Of a stretch of DNA of 64,000 nt, positions 12,464 to 23,199 are shown piece after piece. Every line of letters starts with the position of its first letter. Within the stretch, counting starts at the first letter, position 1. The stretch is from contig NDFF03000317.1 of NCBI GenBank assembly GCA_002150815.3, positions 124,001 to 188,000 on the forward strand, read 5' to 3'. Source of the DNA: Grammothele lineata. Its lineage: Eukaryota > Basidiomycota > Agaricomycetes > Polyporales > Polyporaceae. Under the pieces are notes generated by a model, which saw only the letters and a list, made by a program, of their open reading frames with translations, had not been told where the DNA came from and made no database searches. The position numbers and the translations under genes were made by a program.

Positions 12464-13717
12464 ATGTCTTCCCATCTCCCTCTGCAAGGAAAGCTCGCCC
12501 TCATCACTGGTTGCACGTACGTCGTCGTCTCCAATGCGATTTCGAACAAACGCTGACTGTGGGGACTGGGATACTTGTGTCAACCACATGGACAGCGGCG
12601 GTATCGGGCAAGCTACCGCTCGTCTTTTCGCTCGGAACGGCTGCTCCATCGCTGTGCACCACTCTGGCCCCGCGTCTAAGCCCAAGGCGGACGCACTCGT
12701 CGCGGAGCTTGTGACTTTAGCTCCGGGAGTGCGAGCGGCCGCGTTTGCTGCCGACCTCTCCTCGTACGACAACGCTCGCACGCTCTACGATGAAGTCGCG
12801 GCAACGTTCGGCAAGCCCGACATTCTCTTCAGCAACCATGGCGTGACGGGCCAGGTTATTGGACCTATGGGGAATATGCAGGATGTGAGTGCCGAGGCGT
12901 TTGAGGATATATGGCGCACAAACACAGGCACGGGATATGTTGTACGTGCACGTTTGATTTCGAGGCTTTCAGAGTTGCGCTAACACAAAGGTGCTTAGCT
13001 TGCTCAGAAAAGCCTGCCGTATATGCAAGAGAGGCAGTGGGGACGCATCATCTTCACATCGAGGTACGTTGAGGTGTGTCGGGAAGTTCTTGAGCCTGAC
13101 GCCTACGATGATCAGCGTCGCTGCGGGCACAGGAGGTGTCATCGGGCCGCAGTATGCTTCCTCGAAGGCTGCTCTTCACGGTCTGATCCACTGGCTCTCC
13201 CTGCGCTACTGCAAGGAGGGTATCGTGAGTGATCTCTGTCGGTATGATTGAAGATGTGTCCTCAAGCGGACGTTGAACCCTGGCGACGCTGGACGTCGTA
13301 GTTGACGAACGGGGTCGCTCCTGCTTTGATTGAAGGCGAGTCAATTTAGCAAGCTACATTGTCTATGGTGGTCATTGCGCGTCGTTAACTGCGCCAAATT
13401 GGTAGATACCGCAATGATGGCGAATCCCAGTGAGGCTGTCAGGGTGCGTTCACCGAACTCGCCTCCCGGATTGCCCTGAAACTGACGTCGATGATTCGTT
13501 GCGGCAGAGCAAAATCCCCATTGGAAGGCTGGGGAAGCCTGACGAAATAGCGTCCATCGTGCTAATGCTTGCGACGAATGGCTATATGACTAACAAGGTA
13601 AGGACCCCATCTGGAAGCACCTGTGCTAGAATGTGATCAGAGCGGGTGCCAGAATACTCATGTTGACGTACCCAGATTATCGTCGCCGACGGTGGTTGGA
13701 CGAACGGTGGCCTATGA
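12464..13717 (+). CDS. Short-chain dehydrogenase/reductase (3-oxoacyl-ACP-reductase-like)
   Basis: Eight exons sum to 777 nt and 258 residues: 12464-12516, 12596-12941, 12999-13063, 13116-13224, 13302-13335, 13406-13443, 13508-13597, 13676-13717. The NAD(P)-binding motif TGCTGGIG is completed across intron 1. The catalytic Ser lies in IIFTSS and the catalytic YASSK motif is at about residue 160. The C-terminus DGGWTNGGL is typical of the classical SDR fold. The intron after exon 5 has a GC donor (GCGAGT). The frame is right only if that GC-AG intron is used. Substrate unknown. It follows the TAP-like hydrolase by about 300 bases on the same strand, with no sign of co-regulation. Confidence 0.92.
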
Positions 13718-14025
13718 GAACGCCAGGGGCACAGCCGTCTAAGTCGGGTTGAAGGGGAGTCAGGACCCACCCGAGACGATCAAGGCAGAATCATGGAGTT
13801 AATCGAGGGTAGCTTAGGGTACATTCATTGCGCAGCGTCAGGTGGCGAGCAGTAGTCGATACAGAGAATGCAACATGCGTGAGAGAGGTATATATGAAAC
13901 AGTGTACAGTACCAATCGATGTCGGCGTATCCTTGGAAAACCAACAAAAAGGAATCAACGATAGCATATGGACAGCAATGAGCGAGTGGATAGGATTCAG
14001 GTCGGCGATTACGCAGTGGCAGCTC
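13718..14025. other. Convergent 3' ends
   Basis: Short spacer between the stop codons of the SDR (+) and the Cnn_1N gene (-). It probably holds both 3' UTRs. Confidence 0.4.
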
Positions 14026-17000
14026 TCACTTCCCAGGGTTCGGAGAGCCTTTGGTCGACAGACCGGCTGCCTCAATGATCTCGTTCAGCGTGCCTGTCCG
14101 CTTATTTGCCAACTCCAGCTGCCGTTGTAGGGATCTGTAACGTAGATCAAGCCGTCAGTGTTCTGCTAATGAGGCAGGGAACATTCAATGGCCTACTTCA
14201 GCTGGTTCTCAAGCTCCAAGGCGCGTTCCTTCCCGCCTTGCCTCTCACGCTTGACCTTCTCTTCTGCGGTCTTCAGGCGGGTCTCGTACTCCTTCACGCG
14301 AGCCTCCCACTTCGTGTCCGCCACGGTCGTTTTCTGATTCACGGTCGTAAGGCGTTCTTCCGACTGGAGTAGCTGGTTCTGAAGATTGATCGCGCGGCGC
14401 TCCGCGTTCTGCGCGCGAGCAGTAAGTGAGCGGATCTCCATCGAGTCGACCTGGTTGCCCTTGCGGCTGACGACGTGAGACTGAAGAGCAGCGTTTGTCG
14501 CCTGTGCAAGCGTGTCAGAGGGATTCGCGTCGCATAGAATCATTGAACGAACCTGGAGAGCCTCGATCTCGCCGTCCTTAGCGCTAAGTTTCTTGCGCCA
14601 TGCCGCCTTGGCCTCGGCGATAGTCTTGACGCTCGCCTCGAACTTGTCGATCTGCTTCCAGCGAAGGTCAAGCTGCTTGCGCATGTCGTTCAGCTTGTCG
14701 CTGTATCGTTGTTCCGCATCCTTGGTGCGCTTCTCAAACTCAGACTGGATCTGGCTGAGCGCTTTGAGGCGGGTGATGAGGTTGTCGTGGAAGACGCTGA
14801 AGTTCGTAAACGGCTTCGTTTCCGCCTGCCCGTGCTTCTTCTGCGTGACAAGGGGCATAAGAAATAGTCTGTTTGACCATGAACAGAAGGGTACTTACCG
14901 GGGTCTTGTCAACACCCACGATCTTATCCATGTACTGGTAGATCGTAAGGAGGAGCGTGTTCCGCTCCGTGAGCTGGTCGCGGTACTGTGCCTCCGCCGC
15001 AAGCAACGACCGTTGATCCTTCGACAGGCGCTGCTCCAGCTCCGCAACGCGCGCCTTGAGCGTCGCCGACTCGCTCTCCGCCGTACGCAGGTTCGCCTGC
15101 GCATCGTCCAGCTTCTCCGAGACGTTCAGACGAGCTTGTGTCTGCGCCGCGAGCTGCGCGGCCAGATCACGATTCTCCGCGTGCAGCTTGTCGATCACGC
15201 CGTCCCGATCCCGGCCCTTGCCCTCGCGGTCGTCGAGTTCCTTGCGCGCACGGGCAAGCTCGTCTTCCAGCCGCTCCACGTCGCGGCGAAGCCGATCGAC
15301 CTCGAGCTGCAGCGAGAAGCGTGCGTTCGTGTGCGACTCGCCCAGCTTCTTGTTGTCCGCCTCGAGCGTCTGGAGAGCGGTCTGAACCGCGTTGAGGTCC
15401 GTCTCGCGCTGCGTGAGAAGCGACTGCGCGCGCGCAAGGTCGTTCAGCGCGGACTGCAGCGCAGACTCTTTCGCTTCGAGGGCTCGTCGCTCACGCCGGA
15501 GTGCGTCCTCGTGGTCCTTCTCCGCCTTGTCCAGGTCGGCTTCGAGCCCGGCACGGAGTTCGCGCTCGCGCTTGAGCTCTTGTACAACCTTCTCGATGTG
15601 GCCTGCAAGCTCTTCCTTCTGCGAACGGTAGTCCTGAGCCTCCGCATCGCGTGCATGGTAGAGCTCGGTGAGCTCCTCCAGTTCTTCCTTCAGACCAGCA
15701 ACTTTCTGCAGGAACTCGTGAGCATTTTCCCCAGTAAGAACGTCAATATACATACCTGTTTGAGCGCAGCGGCCAGTTGCTCAAGCCCCGCTCGTTCCAT
15801 CGCCTCGTCCTCCCGTATGCGGTCCATCTGCTCTTTCAGCCGTTCATGCTCCTCCTCGAGGCCATACAGCTGATTGCTGATCCGCTCCAGGTCCCGGTTG
15901 GCCGCCTCGAGCTCGTTGTCTTTCTCCTCCGCTTCGCGCTCTAGGTGCGCCAGAGTCGCCTCGAACTTCTGGTGAAGGTCTTCCGCGTTGGCCTCGTACT
16001 CCTCGATATGTATGCGTAACTCCTTGCACTCGGCGTCGCGTTGCTCCAGAGCCTGTGGTGAATGTAGTCAGTAGTGATCAATCACCTGAACGGTGTCTAC
16101 GTACGTCTCGCAACTCCTCCATCTGGCCCTTCGTTTCGTCCACTTCTCCGCGCCACTCGTCTTCGACAGCTTCCACGATCCGTTGATGTTCGGCGACGAG
16201 CTCTTCGATCTCCCGATTCTTCATCTCAACCTCGTCCTCCTTCTGCTGAATCTCGATCTGCGCCGCCGCGAGCTTGTCCCGCACCGCGTTCAAGTCGCCC
16301 TCCACCATCTCCCGTTCCTCCCGCTCCTCCATGATCTGCGCCCGACTCTCGCTCCGTTCCATCATCTCCATCTCCCGCCTCCGCTCCAGATCCTCCAAAT
16401 GCAGTTTCGCCTCCTCCACCGCGTCGACCAGGTCGTCCCGCTCGTCCGTCCGCTGCGCAAGCTGCTCCTCCAGCTCGTCAATCCGCGCGCGAAGATCCTC
16501 ATTCTCGCCCTCCAGTTCCTGCACGTGCCGCCGCCACCGCCCATCGCCCTCAGACGAGTGCTCACCCCGCGTCTCCGCGAGCTCCCGGAGCCGCTCGAGC
16601 TCGTCCGTGTTCTCCTCAAGCAGCGCGCGCACGTTCTCAAGCTCCTCTTCAAGCTCGGCGTTCCGCGCCTCGAGCTCGCGCACCGCGGCGGAGCTGCCGT
16701 CATCTGCCCCGACGCCCCCACGGCGTCGCCGTAGCTCCCGCAGCTCGCGCTCGCGCTCCTCCAGCTTGTCCTCGAGCTCGCGTGCGCGGGCCTGCGCTCC
16801 CCCGGCTCGTTGTGTATCGTCGAGCGCTCGTTGAAGCTCAAGGACGAGCTTCTTGAGTTTCTTGAGTTCCATCCCACGCTGCTGGACCTCGATCTTGAGG
16901 TTGATATTCTGCTTGAGCGCGGCATCGATCTGGTCGGGTGCGAGCTGCGCGAGGCGCTCTTCGAGGAAGTGGACCTTGAGCTTGATGTTGAAGTTCTCTT

Positions 17001-17923
17001 TCTTGAGTGCGTCGATATGCTATAGGAGGATACAGGGGTAAGCTTGTGCACAAACGCCATCGTGTCACTTCTGAATGTAAACGAAACCTCTGCAACGCTT
17101 AGTTCTCCAGACTCTATGAACTTCTACCTGGTATGCATGGTATCACAATATAGTATACTTCACGATGCATAGACGGAGGTAGAGGCCAACCCCGCCTTCG
17201 CCAGCCGAAATGCCTCCTAATCCTGGCTTATGCCACTCTTTGCCACACGGTATTCCAGGATCCGTTAGTGGAGTGTTTACCGTTGACCAAAGATGAGGAG
17301 GACGGAGACATCCCAGACCCACACCATCCTCGAACCGTGAGGGAGTAAATACGCGGAACGTATCCGAGTACAGATGCGCATGTTGTGGCACAACACTTCC
17401 ACCTCTGAAAGAGAGCAAGGAAAATGGATAGCAGACTCCAGAACCTTTTCATGCAAAGTGTCGAGACACTGCATGAAGACGCCCCTCAACGAAACGACAG
17501 AACGGTGGGAACTAGCTGCGCACACGAAGAACACACCTTTTCCTGATCTCGTAGCGTCAAATTCACGCCTCCCTTCGCTCCTGCACTCCGCGTACGTTTC
17601 GGCCGACCGGGGGCAGATACTTCAGAAACGTCCGCCCACTTCCCGTCTTTCCTCCCGTCCGGGGTATCGAGTACGTCTCCTTCGTGGTCTTCGTCGTCGT
17701 CATCGCGTCCAAAACGCTTAGACAGGGGAGTTGCCTCTTCAGCACGTCTCTTCGAGAATGATGTTGCTGGTGAGACTGCGGTAGTCGCGGTAGATGCGGA
17801 GGGTATTCGAAGGGGCCGTCCTGGTGTGGAGAATGTGGAAGTAAAGGAGCCAAGGGATATGTCGGGGACCGTTCCGGATGATAGCGTAGACGTGTCGGCG
17901 CGTCCATTAAGAGCAGCAGACAT
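14026..17923 (-). CDS. Cnn_1N-domain coiled-coil protein (centrosomin/Mto1-like microtubule organiser)
   Basis: Exon 1 (17537-17923) encodes a disordered 129-residue N-terminus ending LTLRDQEK. Exon 2 begins at 17019 with HIDALKKENFNIKLKVHFLE, and together they rebuild the Cnn_1N motif that binds and activates gamma-tubulin complexes in centrosomin, S. pombe Mto1 and Aspergillus ApsB. The following LAPDQIDAALKQNINLKIEV belongs to the same domain. After that come about 900 residues of almost unbroken Glu/Arg/Leu heptads (coiled coil) through several exons to the stop at 14026 (GSPNPGK end). Expected role: tethering gamma-tubulin at spindle pole bodies or cytoplasmic MTOCs. The ATG at 17923 is the first in-frame ATG, but an upstream exon cannot be excluded. 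The first intron is 517 nt, ten times the local norm. Confidence 0.88.
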
Positions 17924-18356
17924 GGCTGGGTCGCCTGTCGTCGACCGACGGTGAGCGTTTGTGGCAAGAGATGGCAAGGTATGTTCAGTAGAAGATCCGA
18001 GGTCGATGTTAAAGTCCAATGCACGGTGCTTGCCGGATTCGAACCACGCGACGCGACACCGTGAGAATTGCGCGCCTCGGCTCCGAAAAGGGGAGCCCCT
18101 CTCTGCTGCGTGCACTCATGACTACCAACATCTTCCACTCGAAAGTGACCGAGCACAAGCCCCTCTGGCGAGTTTATGAGCACTGGGCATCTGTTTCAAG
18201 CTTCCTGCTTAAGGCGCGCTTTGACAAATATGCCATATGCAATCGGCGTGCTGACATAATTTCGCAGTATCCCACCACAGTATCGAGGACATATATAGAC
18301 GTCGTCTGTACGTGCTGAGCACAGCCTTCGTCTTCTCCACCTTCGATTCCTCCACC
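17924..18356. promoter_or_regulatory. Divergent promoter region, Cnn_1N gene and Zn2Cys6 gene
   Basis: 433 bases separate two start codons pointing apart. A TATATAG box (18292-18298) serves the rightward gene at about 60 bases. A perfect tRNA B-box-like 11-mer (18035-18045, minus strand) lies here without a foldable tRNA around it. Confidence 0.5.
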
Positions 18357-20875
18357 ATGGCCAAGACGTGCGGATTGTGTAGGTGAGTCTTTGTCTCTCA
18401 TGATGATATTCCCCCTGAGCTGACACCGTCACACTACACACAGAGAACGTAATGTCGTCAGTGACTAACGCGACTCTCCCAATACTGTGGCTCGCGCACT
18501 AAATCCACACCCACAGACCTGCGACGGCGTGCGGCCGACTTGCGGGGAGTGCACAGAATTTGGTGCTACCTCCAGCTGTGACTTCAGCAGCCGAGCAGCC
18601 GGGTCGAGCTCCAAGTCTGCTCACCTTTTGCAGAAAGGGGCCGCCTGCCTCCCATGTAGGTAAGCCTTTGCGTAATTTGTTGCCGCTAGCGGCCGAACGT
18701 TCTGTCGGTCCGAAGTTATCTCTTGGACCATTCTATCTCGACGTTCTGCTAGACCGTGGTCGAGCAAAAAGCTCGACTGCTGGCACAATGTCCCAAGTCT
18801 CTTGCCGTTTGACTCCGCAGAACGCCATGACCTTAGCAACAGCGGCTTCAATGCGGTCTGCAGTGGACTGATCGGCGCCTTGCGGCTGCTCAAGTAACAT
18901 AGTAGTCGATGGTATCATATCACCGTCTCGGCGGTAGTCTAGTTTTCTTCCGTTCCGTGATCTCGCTCTTGTCGCACTTTGCCGTGTCACCAGCCACCGC
19001 AGTTAGCCCTGTCTAACCGTGCTAACTTTATTATCCGTCTAATCCAGGCGCAAGAAAAAGGTATTGTAGCATCACCCTCTTCCACAGCAGACGATAATTG
19101 ACCTTGAGCCAGAAATGTGATGCCAAACGACCGCATTGCTCGACGTGTAAAGCGTCTAACAAGCAAGCCCAGTGTCTATACGAGCACGACGCCCAGAGGA
19201 GCCTCATTAAATCTCTCGTCACTCGGACACGTCAGCTAGAGGAGCAACTAGCGTCTACAGAGCGGCCTTCTTCAGACGCCCCACTGTCTCCCGATTCGAC
19301 CGGCCACTTCCCATTACAAGCAGGTGAACAACCCTCCTCAACACCGCCGACCGAGTCGCGCGCCGCTTGGAAGCCCCCAGTTAGGGACGCGTCCGTGGGT
19401 AGGGTGATGATCCCCAAGCTGACTATCGAGCATTTCCGTCTCTTGTACGTGCACCCGCCTAATCTCGTGGCGTTCTTTTCTGACGACACGCAGCCGAGAA
19501 AAATTCTTAGAGTTCTGCCCAACGGTCGGCGTGAAACTATCTCCAGATGCAACAGACGCCTTACTCCGAGGCGATTTCTGTAGCCCACACATCCACCCCG
19601 CAATCGTGCACGCGGGGCAGCTACTCGGCGTCACAATGTGGCAGGAGCAGAACTTCACCTCCCACCTCGCAACGGTCGAGTTATTCGAGCTCGACTCGGC
19701 GATTAGCCTCATCCAGGAAGACACGAAGCCGCTTGTGACGCTCCAAGTGCTCAACATCCTCAGCGTCTATTATTTCGTTCGCCGGCGCCTTATCGAGGCT
19801 GTCGAGAAGCTCCGCGTCGCATCTGACCTCGTGCGACGACACAACATCCGCTTCGTCGCGCCCGTTGCGGAGATGTGGGATCCTCTCCTCGAACCTACGG
19901 CCGAGGCGGAGGAGCACGTCTGCGCACTCAGCTACCACATGTACAAGTCTATGGTCGCCCATCTTTCTCTCGGCGTTCCGCAAGGGCTCGGCGCGGAGTA
20001 CGAGCAGGAGTTCCAGACCATACCGGTGCGTGCTCCGTTACTGCGTTGCACCCGCATTTACGCCTAATCGCCATCGAACACAGCTGATGTATCCAAATTT
20101 GTCCCGTACTTACCTCGCCGTCCTCCGCGCGCGCTGCGCTTCTCTTCTCAGCCGCGCCCAACGCTTGGCCGTAACCCTCACCCCAACAACCATCACCCCT
20201 TGGTCCGCCGCCCCTCAACTCTCTCCTCCATCCGACGCGCTCCTTTTCTCTACCCCCTCTCCAGAGCCACCCTCCTCCCCATGGACAGACGAATACTACA
20301 CGCTGCTCGAAGAGGCCGAGGCAGTGCTCGCGAGCGCGCACCCGGCTCTCATGCGCGCGTCGGTGCGCGCGGGCACGGAGCACCGCATGACGACCATCGG
20401 CCTCAAGATCGGGATGATCATCGCGCTCGCGGCCGAGGCGGAGCTCTACAGCCTCGCGCCCCCCGCGCACGCGGAGGCGCGCCAGCTGTGTCTGAGCGCG
20501 GTGCTGAAGATCGTTGGGGTAGGCAAGACGTTCCGCGCGTTGGATTATGAGATGGTCGATCCGTTCCTTGGGGTGAGTCGAGGCGACGGGGGTGTAGCAT
20601 GGGATTGTCAGGGTTCTGATGATTTGTACGCAGGTATGCTGGCTCGCGGTTGCACGCGTGGCGTTCAAGGAGAGCGCGTTGCCAATGGACGAGCTGAGCA
20701 AGACGAACTGGGCGACCGCGCGAGACGTTCTCATCGGATGTGTGCCCGCTCTCAAGAAGGCATTGCCATACCTTGGTAGGTTATTCCTCCCGCTCTGATA
20801 GCGCAGAACTAACATTATGTTACAGAGATGCCGTTCAACCAGATACTGGAGAGAGCGCAATCGTTCAGGCAGTGA
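18357..20875 (+). CDS. Zn2Cys6 transcription factor with two tandem zinc clusters
   Basis: Nine exons sum to 1740 nt, 579 residues: 18357-18382, 18444-18456, 18517-18659, 19048-19060, 19113-19444, 19494-20025, 20084-20572, 20634-20775, 20826-20875. Cluster 1 has cysteines at residues 5, 8, 15, 22, 25, 34. Cluster 2 has them at 57, 60, 67, 74, 77, 86. Both have spacing CX2CX6CX6CX2CX8C. Cluster 2 is the canonical one (CRRKKKKCDAKRPHC) and is followed by a short coiled-coil linker (LVTRTRQLEEQLAS). The remaining 430 residues are helical, as in fungal middle homology regions. Apparent frame changes at 19440-19500 are removed by a 49-nt intron. It is a nuclear DNA-binding regulator with unknown targets. 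Cluster 1 depends on the splice choice at 18457 and lacks the basic run of cluster 2. Confidence 0.88.
18444..18456 (+). other. 13-nt micro-exon in zinc cluster 1
   Basis: Placed between a CACAG acceptor and a GTCAGT donor, it restores CX6C spacing and the reading frame of cluster 1. A second 13-nt exon at 19048-19060 holds the matching position in cluster 2. Confidence 0.65.
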
Positions 20876-23199
20876 CTCAGGGACATCGTCCATAAGAGCT
20901 TTCTTGGGTTAGGAGGATAGTATTATGTGTCGATTTTGTCGCGTTTCCTTATGAGGTTTCTTGTAACATTCTGTAATCACAGAGCTGTAAGCTACTATCG
21001 TAGCCTGATGTTTCTTCGAATCTATGGTGGCTGCTGTGATAGCACTGGCCATGGATGCGAATGTTCCACGAACGTGCATAAGACGTATATTTACACAGAT
21101 GGCCTGAAGTCGTTTGTACCTGTTCGGCTCTGGAGCTTCCTGCCTTGTGATAACATGTCCTACTCGCTCAATGATGTCCTTCTAGGTCTCAGATCGCTCC
21201 TACCTGTGTCTCCCCGCCGCCATCGCCCTCTTCCGAGTTCTCGACGTCACAGTACCAAAACGTACAGTCTTCGGTGTCCTCGGCGTCGTCCACTCGACCT
21301 GTTGAGTCCCCCTACGCCGTTTGTGACCTCATGAATACATCTTGTTCCCAGCGAACCCAACCTACTAACGTCGATTGAATGGGCGGCCCTTTAGTGAGTC
21401 ACACCGCGTACTTAAACTCTTCCCTGCATTTCTTCCATTCTCGTACTCTCCTTTACATCACTGCCTCCCATAATAGACATACGCGCGCTGCGCGCGCCTG
21501 GACTGCGTAGTTTAGAGCATCTTTCGTACATAGCGCGCTGCATGAGCTACATCTCGCCAGCGGTAGTCTGTCGATTGCGAGAACACTAGGGGGATCGCCC
21601 CGCGAAGGAACCTGCCGCTTTATGTACAAGAGAGACGAATCACGAGAGGAGACGGTAAGGAGCGGACGGGCCGCCAGCGCGGGGACTCCCGGAGACGATA
21701 CGAGCGAGATGGGGAGTCGAGAGAGGAGAGATAACGAGCGATGAACGAGCGTGGGAGGGTAGTAAGCGGTAATGACTAAGGAACATGGGACGGAAAAGGT
21801 AAGGTAAGCGCGCGAGGGAGTGTGCGCCGTTCAGACCCGAGCAGTCACTACGGCACGACCGCCTTGCTTGGCTGCTTGGAGCTCCTAGAGTCGTGTCCTA
21901 TAGTTTCCTATCTGGCAACATTCACTAAATCTTGGGATTGAACGACTGCGGACGGCATTCAACTTACCATCAGGCTTCCTCACTTCTATTCAGAATCAAG
22001 TTCAAGTTGGAGGGTGCAGTTCACCCTGACCCGACTCGGAGAACATCTGACAGCATGTGCCTCCCGCTCTGCGCCTACCACAACTCTTCGTGTCCTCTGA
22101 CCCGGCTGCACTACTTAATGTGCCGCTTCGGTAGCGCAGCTGCGATCACAGTAGAGTTTGGCCACTCGAGCAGACTTCCATCTTCTCTGAATACTACCGG
22201 TGGTCCTCGGATCTCGTCGCGGTCCCTCGGGTACAGATTCCAGAAGCACCTCAGCCGCCGATGTGATGAGTACCAATGCGAGCCACTATGGCCACGAGGT
22301 ATGATGGCGACATCTTGTCCCGGGTACTGACCGTGCCGTCGTCGGATCTAGGCCTCTTCCGTGAACAAATGGGCGGCCGTTGGAGTACGGGGAACTTTCC
22401 TAGTCAACGTGGTCCAACGTATGTGATGGCACGAGTTCGATACCCGTAGAAAGAATCTCATTCTAGGTCAGCTTGAGTTAGGCTTCGACAAATATTCGCG
22501 CTTAGAAAGTGCGGTGTTGGTACAGCGCGTTGCTCGCGCTCTGTCTGCAGGCGTTTCATTGCTTCGTGCGATCCACCTCGGGGGATGTGGCGATAATCTT
22601 CGGTGTAGCCCCAACTCCTACATGCCGGAAATTACATGCTAGGACCCTTCTAAGTGCGTTTTGACCTCTGTCTGGCCCGGATATATTACCTAGAGACTGA
22701 CTATGACATTCGCACGAGCGTAGGACCTCCAGAAGTAGTGTCGCAGTTTTCCTACATAGGAGACGTTGCGCATTCTATCTAAGGTTGTAGAAGCTCGCGT
22801 CCGACTCAAGGTTTTTGCGCACACTGGGCTCTGGCACCTTGCGGTACGCTTACGCTTCTAGTCTACATTCTGTAAACTTACGGCTATTGGATCAGACCCG
22901 GATCCAATGAGATCAGGAAGTGCTGATATTGGTGGGTGGCCTCATCACACGTAAGTACATTGCGGTGCTGAGATAGGGTTCAAGTGTTCGTCGAAACTGG
23001 GCGGTGCGACAGTGGGTGTGGGTTAACGCACAGGCTGGCAGACGAGTTCGGAAACGCTGTTTGCATGCCGCTCAGCTTATTCATTTGAGAAGAGAGAACC
23101 GTCGTGTTTCCAGTGATAGTGATCAGACGCTACTGGCCCACGATATAATGGGACAACTGCCCCTCTCATAGATTGCCCGGCTACTTTCCTCGCCTCGCC
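20876..23199. other. 2.3 kb gene-free stretch with a purine-rich strand segment
   Basis: No coding model could be built on either strand. About 21625-21835 is strongly purine-biased on the plus strand (many GAGA and GGAG runs), while 21150-21330 is pyrimidine-biased. A short palindromic run of GC dinucleotides occurs near 21483. No transposon proteins or terminal repeats seen. Confidence 0.45.

Noticed and set aside
14512..16834. Plus-strand frames of up to 450 codons opposite the coiled-coil gene
   Set aside because: Antisense shadow of Glu/Lys/Leu-rich heptads. Gives Ser/Arg/Leu repeats with no sense as a protein.
18030..18100. Possible tRNA on the minus strand (perfect B-box 11-mer)
   Set aside because: No acceptor or D stem can be paired around it and no A box at proper distance. 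Only the T-loop-like string is present.
19490..19583. Apparent frameshift inside the Zn2Cys6 gene
   Set aside because: A 49-nt GT-AG intron (19445-19493) restores a continuous frame (HFRLFREKFLEFCP), so no lesion is needed.
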